Assembly (NCBI GenBank): GCA_025765595.1
Contig: JAIVFH010000054.1
Location: forward strand, 124,001 to 188,000
Direction of reading: 5' to 3'
Origin: Obelidium mucronatum
Taxonomy: Eukaryota > Chytridiomycota > Chytridiomycetes > Chytridiales > Chytriomycetaceae
Length of the DNA: 64,000 nucleotides
In this document: piece by piece, positions 54,944-64,000 of the stretch
How positions within the stretch are numbered: position 1 is the stretch's first letter
How the letters are laid out: each line of letters starts with the position of its first letter
Translations under genes and position numbers: made by a program
Notes under the pieces: generated by a model
Told to the model about the DNA's origin: nothing
The model's input: the letters and a program-made list of their open reading frames with translations, nothing else
The model's database searches: none

Positions 54944-56638
54944 TCAAGATTCCTGTGCATCAACAAATGACTCTTCACAATCCGTTTCACTTCCCGTATT
55001 GTCATCACCGTCCTCATCTTTTTTTTCATCTTCTTTGTCATCGTTGTCTGAAGCTACAATTGTGTCATTCAATGAGATTTGAGAAACTTGCTTTTCAAGC
55101 GGCTCCATTTTCTTTGGCAAGTGAAGAGGAGCTGCTGACAAGAGTTTTCGAATAATCCCTGGGTTTTTGCATTCACGCACAACTTCTTCCATGAGCTTAG
55201 GAAACTTGGAGACTACTGCCAACGCTTCGGATACATTGTATGGGGTTACTTGAATAACAGCGGCTGGAAGGTTGAATGGAGGGAGTGATTCTCCTCTTGA
55301 TGTGACTGCGTAAATTCGAATGTGAAACTAGACAACATGAATTTCGTTTTTAGTAAGCGGTTGCGAAATTTTTTTTTTGGGCGGAAGTCATACCTTATGC
55401 TCAATGTGGATCCTATTTGCGAATTGACCGGATGGGTTGATGCCTAAGGGTTTCTTGTCAAAGATGGACTTTGCTGTTGGAATCCGGGCTGCAAGAGAGG
55501 GTACATCAAATGACAGCTAAAAGAAATATATATTACAAAACGATAATACAAAGACACCCATAGTTTCGTCTTCTTTCCTACTCACTTGTTGAATGGCTTC
55601 CCAAAATTCTCCCTCTGTGTCTTCTGTTCCTTTCCAAACCAACAATTCCTGGGCCAAGTATTTTCTGTCTAGTGTTGTCCCACTCATCAAGTTGGTTAAA
55701 TCAATTTTTTTTGCATCTTGATTGTTTTTTTGCTGATTGTATTGGCTCCGTTGTCCATCTGACGTTGTTGATGCTGTTATTCCAACACCTTGAATTTCCT
55801 CTAACCAAACACGGACAGACGAGATTCGAACTCGAGCAAGAGGTTTTGGGCGAATTTGGAACTCAAATTTGACCTTGTCTCCAGGACCAAAGATGGTGGA
55901 TGACAGACGCGCATTGTACTCAAAATTGTGACCCACACCCAGTTCTTCATTTTCAGAAAAGATGTCAGTCTCGGAGGACCATATTTTACAATTGTTATCG
56001 GAAAGTAGTATGCTTTTTAGAGCGGCTGGAGTATATCTGATGATTTCAACAGGGCATGTAATTCTAGTGGTTGATAGGAATAGCCGTTCGTATGCAGAAT
56101 TAACTATTTTAACGTATGGAATCATTTCGAAGTTTCGGTGTATCGGGGCTTTGCTGACACGAGTGCCTATTTGCACATCCACCACTATCTGATACGAGAT
56201 TCTTGCACCAAACCCCCATTCTGGATTTGATGCTGAGATTGATTCATGAATTTTGTGTACACCGCCCCATGATATAGGGAATACGAATGGAATATCCCAT
56301 CGACTGAGCGTCGTATTCCACATGTGTTGTTGAGGATTATTTGTATTATCGTCGGCATAAAATTCAGTAGGCCCAAGAGTCAAGAATCCAAAGGCCTCAT
56401 ACGGACTATGTTTTCGGGCATCGCCATTAGAGGTGAATATTTTGCCCTCTAGGGACGCTGTGACGCTGACAAGAGGTTGAGTTGTTTTGATCCGGATGAC
56501 ACCCTCTACGCGGATGTTGTTCGTGAGGCCAAGGTACCCGTCAACTAATTCCACTAAATTTGAATCTCCATCTTTAGCTACGATCTGCACTTCAGCCGAC
56601 TGTCTAAGTTGATTCACGACCAATTCGAAAATTGTCAT
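54944..56638 (-). CDS. Arrestin-like protein
   Basis: Exons 56638-55586, 55516-55394 and 55327-54944 (519 residues). Predicted two-lobed beta fold. N-lobe: VEGVIRIKTTQPLVSVTASL, a typical arrestin strand pair; DIPFVFPISWGGVHKIHESI; YQIVVDVQIGTRVSKAPIH. C-lobe: FGPGDKVKFEFQIRPKPLAR and VRVWLEEIQGV. The tail is acidic (DNDDKEDEKKDEDGDDN). Fungal alpha-arrestins adapt membrane transporters to the Rsp5 ligase, but no PPxY motif is seen here, so a conventional Rsp5 adaptor role is not shown. Confidence 0.72.
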
Positions 56639-56783
56639 TTTGGGGGGGAAAAATCACGACCTCGTTTTCTTGACCACACCCCCTTTCAAACAGGCAGAAA
56701 ATTTAGTTTGAAACCGTTGATGAAAATGATAATAGTTGGAAAGCTGTTAATTTAACATGTAGCGAAAAGGGGGGAAAAAATCA

Positions 56784-57119
56784 ATGAATAACTGCCATCA
56801 AGAGTTGGGCTCTGATACAAACCGATTCGGCCACCGGCGACCGCCAAGCAAACCATTTCTGCAACTCGTTCGCCCTCTAGCATCATTCAAGACAAATTCG
56901 TGCCGCTCACCTCAAGAACGATCCCAATCAACAACTCTGGAAGATATTCTGAATTCAATACCGGATCAGAAACCGTCTTCACCCAATTCAATATCAACAA
57001 AAAAACCAAGGCATTCACGCAATAGGCATTCAGACGTTGTACAACTTCAGTTAATGATTTCACAAGCCAACCAGCAGATTCCGATAGAAATGGGCAACAA
57101 GCATTTAAGCAACTATTAA
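56784..57119 (+). CDS. Small hypothetical protein
   Basis: 111-residue single-exon frame from an ATG at 56784, basic and Ser/Pro-rich (HRRPPSKPFLQLVRPLASFK). It ends just before AATAAA near 57120, which supports a real 3' end. No known motif. Divergent from the arrestin gene (145 bp). Confidence 0.5.
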   Translation: MNNCHQELGSDTNRFGHRRPPSKPFLQLVRPLASFKTNSCRSPQERSQSTTLEDILNSIPDQKPSSPNSISTKKPRHSRNRHSDVVQLQLMISQANQQIPIEMGNKHLSNY

Positions 57120-57222
57120 AATAATAAAAGCATTCTGTAACTTAAAGTTTATGATATTGTGTTTCAAATCCCTTTCGGCTTTTGAGTTGCAGAAAAAAGA
57201 AACATCCAAAACCGCAACAGAA

Positions 57223-58981
57223 ATGCGGCTGTGCCTTAAGCAGCTGTGCCCCGTCTTACTTCTGTCAGCAAGTGTTACTGCAGCACCTCCAAGAAATGGT
57301 TCGATTCCAGATGCTTTCGGTAGGAAGATGACGGATTCAAGAGCGTGGGACGAGGCGGTGTTTTTGACTCACAACCCCCCCATTTTGTACAGTCGACTTG
57401 AACGTATACCTTCGGCCCAGTCAAGTAACCATCTTCGACATTTGCGGAACTTGCAATGATACCATTGGGTCACCACCAGCAGGCTGTAACGCTGCGCTTG
57501 TGGCCAAAGAGTGCAGCTACATCCCAGGTCGAATAGGACGAAACGGTGCTGCTATTGGAACTATTCATTCACTCCTCGGGAACAATATTATAATTCAATT
57601 CAATTACGATAGCTGGGCAAATCGCAAAATGGAGTTTTACCTTGTGGTGAGAGAGAGGAGAGAGAGAGAGATAGACTTGACGACGCTCATTATGAAGCAA
57701 AACGGACACAAAAAAAATACAGCAAACAGCAGTATCTGGTCTTGGATCCACATTTCAGCCGATTTCTTTATCCGATTACAAGAATCCGAATGACCCACTG
57801 CCTGGCTCTTTTTTCCCACAGGACAAGGGCCACAACCCAGCCTCATTTGTCATGCAAGTACCGCCCCGAATCGCATTAGGGAGTGGATATGCCGTTATTT
57901 ATAAAGTAAGTCTTTGTAAAGACCAAATGGATTCTAACCTTCGTTTTAGTATTATCTTGAAAAAAGCACTTCAGTCTACAACAGCAGCACACTCACACAC
58001 CTAACAATTGACCAAGATTACTCTACCTGGGTTGTCCCTATGCAATCCCCCCTATCTTCTAACCCCAGTCCAACCGGTAACTCTACTGGAACACAAGACG
58101 GCTCAAGCAACCTTGTGCAAACTGCATGGACGGCTGTTATAGTATCGCTGGTTGTACTGGCTCTCATTATGACTGTTTGTGGGTTCTGGTTTGGTCGATA
58201 TGCTAAACGGCGGAAGGAAGGATCTGGCATTGTTGGTGGTGGTGATGGTGGCGTGGGTGATTCGACCGATGGTTTTGTTGGAAACACTTCGACGATGGCA
58301 ACGATGAGATCATACGGCTCACGCGAAATGGCCATGATGAACTATATCCCCGATGAAAACCAGTTCTTGACTGCCAGTACCGGATTCGATTCTCGCGGAA
58401 CATATGGACGGAATAGCAGCCACGGGAGAAGTTTATACGATGGACACAATAGTGATGATGAAGTCGTTATATATCGAAAAAGTGTCGATAAGTTGAGGTC
58501 ATATGCTGGATCCGTGGCGAGTGGGGTTTCTGGCGGGAGTGCGGGCACCAATGGATCTCAACCTAAATCGATCCTCAAGAGGAGGGAAGATGTGGAGCGG
58601 GAAGCGTTGGAAGCTCAGTTGTATGATCCCGTTGTTATTGGTCTTCACAATATGCAACGTGGGAACGCAAATTTGGGCGGAGGTGTTCATTCTGTTCCTC
58701 ATGGTGTATCTCCTGCAAAGAAGGTTGTGAAGTTCAAGGATCATATTGAGTCGCCGTTATTTGACTATGCTGTCCCTGGCATTTCAAATACTTCGATTCC
58801 TGAGGGGTTGTTTGTAGACGAAGGGGAAGGAGATAATGCATTTGATGACAGCAATTTACAATTTAATGATGGAGGAAAAGAACGAGACGTGGGTAATATT
58901 CTGGGGAAAGCGGTGCATGTAGACGAAGACGATGATGAATACAACTCAGACGTATCAGATGGTTGGCGTAAAGAGCATTGA
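57223..58981 (+). CDS. Type I membrane protein with SILK and RVxF motifs (triplet member 1)
   Basis: Exons 57223-57319, 57393-57646, 57822-57905 and 57950-58981 (488 residues). Signal peptide RLCLKQLCPVLLLSASVTAA. The ectodomain has VTIFDICGTC and N-glycosylation sequons and ends STWVVP. TM helix about 205-227 (WTAVIVSLVVLALIMTVCGF). The cytosolic tail holds SILK (about residue 352, 58568-58579), then QLYDP, KVVKF (about 403, 58721-58735), FNDGG and the end SDVSDGWRKEH. SILK followed by [RK]x(0,1)[VI]x[FW] is the docking pair of PP1 regulators. The two downstream genes share every block. Role inferred: membrane-bound PP1-recruiting receptor-like protein. Confidence 0.78.
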
Positions 58982-59040
58982 AAAATAGAACTGTTCACAG
59001 GCACGTTGTTCATGTTCAAGTAGAAAAAAAATCTATCGAA

Positions 59041-60535
59041 ATGCCGTTGTACTCATTTGTGCTACTGGCACTGCTGGCACCGCATGTGCTCTCCCAACGG
59101 CGGGCTCCTGTAGGATCAACACCACCTGACTGTAAGCAACTCTTCTGTTGTCATCCTTCTTGGCAATTGCCTGCTGCTTGAGAGCCAATTTAAACTCTTG
59201 ACACCCTAGTCGCTGTAATGGTCCCTCTCCAGGCAACCGTCTTCGATATTTGCGAGATTTGCTTAGTTGTCAAAAATAACCCGACGACTCTTGTCCCCGC
59301 CTGTGTTGCCGAAGCATTGGGCGGGCGAGTGAGCGATGAATGCGGAGTGGGAAAGGCCTACCCTCTCCATGTAATCCCTGGCTCTCAATTCAACATCAGC
59401 ATTGAGTACGGTGCGCTGGCATCGAAGCTAGTGACTTTTGGGCTGGAGTCTGTGAGTTCCCCTTCTTTTTTTGCCGTGTTGTTTGTCCTGGGCTTGTGTT
59501 GGTGTTGTTTTGTCCCGCCACTCACAAAAAAAAAACACCCACACCCACATCCAGAGCGCTGCCTCGGCAAACTTTACTCCTCTCATGAATGTAAATCCTC
59601 AAGCGCAAGGTCGCTCGCCGTTCCTCGTATCGCTTTGGATCCCTCCCAGCGCCGACACATTTGGTGGTGGAAATGGTCTCGTCTATCGATACTTTCAAAA
59701 CGAAACATCATCCAACTACACGACGTACTCTCTCAGGAATATAACTCTGGATCGGTCCACGAATTTCTGGGTAGCACCACCACGAGCGTCTCCTTCCCCA
59801 TCACCAAGTCCCCCGGATTCTGGAAGTCCTGCGCAGTCTGTTTGGACTTATGTTGCGGCTGCCATTGTTATTGGTGCACTCTTGTTTACTGGGATTGCTT
59901 GGTTTATTAATAGCCGTCGAGTCAAGAATGCTGTTGACAATGACGTTGAGTCTGTGAAGGACTACGGGCCTCCACAAATGCATCAAACGACAGAAGGAGG
60001 AAATTCGGATGGACGAATGCCTGATTTGGATGACGATGACGAGGAAGGTGACATCAAAATCGTGTACAAGAAGTCAGTCGACGGAGGGTATACTGCGTCT
60101 GTAAGCAGTGGCAGAAGTAGTACGAGTGGAAACCGACTTCAGTCAATCTTGAAAAATAGACAGCAAGTAGAGGATGAAATGGTGACGACACAAATGTACG
60201 ATGTCAATTTATTGGAAATTCAGCAACAGCAGCAACAGCAACACGGCGTTAGCACGAGCAATCATCATGATGCGTCTGGAGCGGGGAAGAAGGTGGTTTT
60301 TAAAGAAACGGTTGAGATTGCTGTGGAAGATAGTCCAGCCCTGGGTCCAAAAGTTGGAGGTGGTTTGTTTGGGGATTCGGAAGTGAATGATGATAGCAGT
60401 TTAGATTCATTAACACCACATTTTAATGATGGTGGTGTTGAGAAGGGAATGAGGGAAGTGCTGCGCCAGAATGTTTTAGATGACAACGAGTCCGTTTCGT
60501 CGGATGTTTCTGATGGGTGGCGAAAAGAGCAGTAG
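59041..60535 (+). CDS. Type I membrane protein with SILK and RVxF motifs (triplet member 2)
   Basis: Exons 59041-59131, 59210-59451 and 59555-60535 (437 residues). Signal peptide LYSFVLLALLAPHVLS. Ectodomain with ATVFDICEIC, several NxT/S sites and STNFWVAP before a Pro/Ser stalk. TM about 207-229 (VWTYVAAAIVIGALLFTGIA). Tail: acidic run, SILK (about 308, 60143-60154), QMYD, a Gln run, KVVF (about 357, 60290-60301), HFNDGGVEKGMREVL and the end SSDVSDGWRKEQ. It lacks the third intron of the other two. It starts 60 bp after member 1. Confidence 0.8.
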
Positions 60536-60641
60536 CGACGCTAATCAATGTCGCTTCAGTCTCCCATTTCTTCCTTCTCTATGTTCGTAAAGTAATAAAC
60601 CATTCCCCGTTTTTTTGTTATTACACCCGAAAAATTGGGAG

Positions 60642-62372
60642 ATGCTGTTTCTGCTCCTTGTCACTGGATCCCATGTCGACAGCTTGCCAGGTTAGACGCA
60701 TGTCCGCCTGCCTCCTCTCACACAAATTTAACTAACAACACTACCTTTGCAGCGTCTCCAACTCAGGCAACGCCATTGACGCTTGGGATAAGTGCAACCC
60801 TTGCCCCAGGCCAAACCACCTACTTTGATCTCTGCACAACATGCATTATAACGGACGAAATCGGAACTCTGATCTTGACGGAAGCATGTGCACCCTTGGG
60901 AGACAGTGGGCTCTACGACTTTGAGGCCGAGTGTGGTCCCAACGGACAACGGTCAATTTATGTTCTTCCCGGATCCAGTATCAACACAAAGATTCTATAC
61001 AACCCTCGAGTGGCTAACATGACTCAATTTGCTCTGCGGTATCACTTTCCGGTACGTGTGTGTTTTTTGGTGCCCAAAATCAATTTGTGTGGTTGTTGCC
61101 AAACAAGAAGGGCCCTGTTTAACACTCGCTTTTTTTTTTTCCGCCTACCACCCTCCTCTTACCCTCCAGGATTATATCAATAGCACAGATCAACCATGGA
61201 CGGATACTGTGCTGGATAATGCTCCCTTCTATCCTGCCGATTTGGGGCATGCGCCAGTCTACCACACATTGACGATACCAAAAAACATCTTGAACCGAAC
61301 GTGGGCGTACGACTATGGATATTTCCAACTTGGATACTTTGTTAGTATAGTTAACTTATATACTTGTTTTGAGTTCTTTGTCTTTTAACTCGGTTTTTTT
61401 TTTGTTGAAATTTTTTTTTTTTTTACTCAGACTTTCGGAAAAACACAACAACCAAGCGACTTTATCCTCCGAGTAGTACGAAACGTGAGCATAGACACAA
61501 CAAACGAATACTGGATCGCACCGCCACCAGCAATCCCCGACCCGACGGATTCAGCAACAGATTCAGATATACCCAACAACAACGCACCAACAACAATAAC
61601 AAATCAATACGTCTACGTCACTATAATATCCGTGCTCATTGGAATAGCAATTCTATTCACAATCATTGGATACATTGTAATCCAACGGAAACGGAAAACC
61701 AAAAACCGGATTGGCGATTCGCCGTCCTCTGAAGAACTGACGGATCTACCACCCAAAACGTCTATGCAAATGATTCCGGATTTGGATGATTTCGATGATG
61801 ATGATGATGCGGGGGTGATTGTGTATGTGAAGCAACGTGGGGGTGCGTATACGCCTTCCATGAATAGTCGCGGCGGTGCTGGTGGTACTAGTGGTGGTGG
61901 TAGTATTGGGTCTTATCCGCGATCTATTTTGAAGTCGAGTAAACAGGTGCAAGAGGAGACGATTGCAGCGCAAATGTATAACCCGGATCCGATGGTAGCG
62001 ATGCAGCAGCAGCAACAGCAGCATGAACATGTGGAATCAGGCAATTCTAGAAAAAGTGATGGAAATGAGGATGGTGGAAAGCTTGTTTCAGCGAAAAAAG
62101 TGTTCTTCAAGGAAACTGTTGAGTTGGCTGTTGTGGACATGTCCATGCCACCTGCTATTGGAGCGATACCGAATGGATTGTTTGATGATTCTGATTCTGA
62201 ATATGATGATGAAGTGGATGAAGATGGGGAAGACTTTGTTCACTTTAATGACGGAGGTGTGGAGAAGGGAATCAGGGAGATTTTGGGTAAAGCAGTTCAA
62301 GTGGATGAGGATGAGGAAGAAGACGGCGAAGACAACAGTAGTGATGTTGGCGACGATTGGAGGAAAGAGTAG
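60642..62372 (+). CDS. Type I membrane protein with SILK and RVxF motifs (triplet member 3)
   Basis: Exons 60642-60690, 60753-61051, 61170-61340 and 61431-62372 (486 residues). The signal peptide is short (MLFLLLVTGSHVDS). Ectodomain: TTYFDLCTTC, further Cys pairs, NxT/S sites and NEYWIAP. TM about 233-257 (VYVTIISVLIGIAILFTIIG). Tail: SILK (about 338, 61923-61934), QMYNPDP, a Gln run, KVFF (about 396, 62097-62108), HFNDGGVEKGIREILGKAV, acidic stretch and the end SSDVGDDWRKE. The start codon was chosen because it gives the signal peptide; the longer upstream frame does not. Confidence 0.8.
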
Positions 62373-62723
62373 CCCTTGCTCTTCATTTTTATTGACACTG
62401 TTCAAGTGGGTTTTCAAAATGGCCTCTTAATCTATCTACTGTTGCAAAACGCTTTGCCTCGAATTCCCTTTCTTTGAGAGAGTTATTAGATCATTTAAAT
62501 AGATTTTTTCTTTTTTATTATTTAAGAAGAATGGATTCTGAACTTTTTTGATGTTCTGTGGAGGTGTACACAAGAACACCAAATCTACCAGCCACAAAAT
62601 TGAATCAACTCAAAAAGAGAAAAATGGAACACATTGACAAAAAAAATATCTTGCAGCTTCAATTTGGAACCACTCAGTCACTCCTTGGCTATAAGTCCGT
62701 CAAGACAACAACTCGATCATACT
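62373..62723. other. Intergenic region
   Basis: AT-rich, with weak overlapping open frames (from about 62624) that do not look like a family protein. It may hold the 5' exon or promoter of the small membrane protein that follows; an ATCTTGCAG at about 62648-62656 resembles an acceptor. Confidence 0.45.
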
Positions 62724-62957
62724 ATGTACCGAATACTGAAGAGAGACAACACGACAAAGACGAGTCAAGTAGTGTTTTCGTCAATTTTCTTGTCGTGTTT
62801 CGCTATTGCCATCTTGATGGTCATTGTTGCTCTGTTTCGGCGTTGGAGGAACAGGGGGGATGCCACAAAAGACAAGAAATCACCACAAGGACGTGTGCCA
62901 TACACGAGAATTGATGAGAGCGACAAGTTTCCTGGAACTTATCAATCCTTGGCGTAA
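62724..62957 (+). CDS. Small single-pass membrane protein
   Basis: 77 residues from the ATG at 62724: a short polar N-terminus, one TM helix (VFSSIFLSCFAIAILMVIVA), then an RRWR stop-transfer and a polar tail ending in YTRIDESDKFPGTYQSLA. The frame is open further upstream without an ATG, so an additional 5' exon is possible. An overlapping frame is less protein-like. Tail tyrosines (PYTR, TYQS) are notable. No family recognised. Confidence 0.5.
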   Translation: MYRILKRDNTTKTSQVVFSSIFLSCFAIAILMVIVALFRRWRNRGDATKDKKSPQGRVPYTRIDESDKFPGTYQSLA

Positions 62958-63193
62958 AAAAAAAAAAAAGACAAACAAATATTCATTAAATAAATATATA
63001 TAATTCGATTTAATGCATGCATATATTATAGGATGTTATATAATAATTGTGTAAATATTCCGACTGTTTTTTTTCAAGTCGGGTTTAGAACTTGAGCTAA
63101 AAACAAGCCAAGGGTTCGAATCCAGAGATCGAAACCTGTTCAAATTTCTGTAAATAAGGAAACAATCAAAAAACTAGTTTCTAAATTCCAAGC

Positions 63194-64000
63194 ATGCAAC
63201 CACCACCACCACCACTCCCGCACGTAAGTTGAGAGTTGACAGAGTGCCGTTGAAAGTGTGCTGATGCGGCATCGCAGGGCTTCACGGCGCAGTGGAGCGC
63301 GCAGTACAACCGCTACTTTTTTGTCAACCAGGCGACGGGCCAGTCGCAGTGGGACGTGCCCGCGGGCGGTGCGGCGCCGCCGCCAGGCCCGCCGCCGCCC
63401 GGGGCGCCCGGCGGGTTCCCCGGGGCGGGCGGCGGATTCCCCGGGGCGGCTGGTCCGGGGCCGAAGATGGGCCTGCAGCAGCAGCTGCAGCAGAACCCCG
63501 TGGCGGCGATCAGCGGCGTGCTGGGCGGCATCCTGGGCGGCGGCGGCCTGGCCGGCGCGCTGGGCGGCAAGCCGCAGGCGCAGCAGCAGGGCTTCTTCCC
63601 GCAGCAGCAGCACCCACAGCAGCAGCAGTACCACCCGCAGCAACCGCTCCAGCAGGGCCCCAACGCGTACATTACGCAGCAGCAAATCACCCTGACCCTC
63701 AAGGAGTCGTACGGCTCCTTCAGCGGCGACGACATGACAATCTCCGACCAGAGCGGCCGCCACTGGTTCCGTCTCGATGCTCAGACTTTCTCCATGCGCG
63801 ACAAGCGAACCCTGCTCGACGCAAACACGGGCGTCCCCGTTGTTCGCTTGGAAAAAAAGTTTGGTCTTGGCAAAAAGTGGCAAGCCTCGGGTCCAAGCGG
63901 AAACGTGCTCTTTACTATCGAGTCGCAAATGTTCTCCTTCACTCCTCAAATTAGCGTCTACTTGAACGACGGTGACCGCAACCCAGACTACAAGGTTACT
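63194..64000 (+). CDS. WW-domain plus LURP-one/Tubby-C-like protein (3' partial)
   Basis: Exons 63194-63223 and 63278 to the window end (251 residues seen). The WW domain spans the 54-bp intron: PLPH|GFTAQWSAQYNRYFFV then NQATGQSQWDVP, with Phe where the first Trp is usual. A Gly/Pro/Gln linker of about 110 residues follows. Then comes a LURP-one-related (Tubby C-terminal-like/scramblase-like) beta barrel: LTLKESYGSFSGDDMTISD, HWFRLDAQTFSMRDKRTLLD, VPVVRLEKKFGLGKKW. WW domains bind Pro-rich peptides; the barrel fold often binds membranes. The region is very GC-rich compared with its surroundings. Confidence 0.85.

Noticed and set aside
62558..62914. 118-residue frame overlapping the small membrane protein
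   Set aside because: Low similarity to any protein pattern; the overlapping frame has a clear TM helix, stop-transfer residues and a natural stop.
63083..63140. T-arm-like GGGTTCGAATCC near the window end
   Set aside because: The matching stems and a plausible anticodon arm are missing upstream, so a tRNA cannot be folded. Possibly a tRNA relic at most.
1..64000. Transposons, retroelements, viral genes or CRISPR arrays
   Set aside because: No reverse transcriptase, integrase, transposase, long terminal or inverted repeats, or regularly spaced direct repeats were seen. The only gene-scale repeats are the tandem gene duplications and the ankyrin remnant; the rest are microsatellites, homopolymers and short direct repeats.

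Overview
This is nuclear DNA of a eukaryote with compact, intron-rich genes. Almost every gene is split by short GT-AG introns (about 50-160 bp) whose ends often carry long poly(A)/poly(T) runs. Gene content fits a fungus: a fungal-type GMP synthase, a KEX1-like carboxypeptidase, an alpha-arrestin-like protein, an OAC1-like carrier and a GATA factor. A Hippo-type kinase with a SARAH-like tail and an Elongin A suggest an early-diverging (for example chytrid-like) lineage. That placement is inference. Exon chains below were assembled by hand from splice signals and reading phase; all but two multi-exon models give an in-frame total length ending at a stop (the exceptions are the truncated lactamase copy and the low-confidence exon pair near 3.5 kb).

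Layout. 0-5 kb: the 3' end of a probable PH-domain/RhoGEF gene, a multipass membrane protein, an unknown two-exon gene, a tRNA-Val(TAC) and an ESF2/ABT1 ribosome-biogenesis factor. 5-13.2 kb: two large tandem TPR paralogues with identical intron phases. 13.8-25 kb: a head-to-tail string on the + strand: a truncated and an intact serine beta-lactamase-like gene, a histidine phosphatase, EME1, a SNF2/RING ATPase and a seven-TM-like protein, with some gaps of only 7-70 bp. 25-40 kb: ankyrin-HECT ligase, KEX1-like carboxypeptidase, GMP synthase, acyl-CoA-binding protein, Hippo-like kinase, a mitochondrial carrier fused to C-terminal EF-hands, and Elongin A.

40-47.3 kb holds small intrinsically disordered proteins on the + strand. 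Five neighbours share a gapless C-terminal motif RxRxxxLxxx[DE]RPxxxx[LI], a family I do not recognise. 47.6-56.6 kb: a tetraspan-like protein, an RLG-repeat/polyQ protein, an MGRN1-like RING ligase, a decayed ankyrin gene, a GATA-type factor and an arrestin-like protein.

57.2-62.4 kb is a tandem triplet of single-pass membrane proteins with a secreted FD[IL]CxxC ectodomain. Their cytoplasmic tails each carry a SILK motif followed by an RVxF-type motif, the pair used by protein phosphatase-1 regulators. This is the best candidate for an undescribed system: a family of receptor-like PP1-docking proteins. The window ends inside a WW plus LURP-one-like gene.
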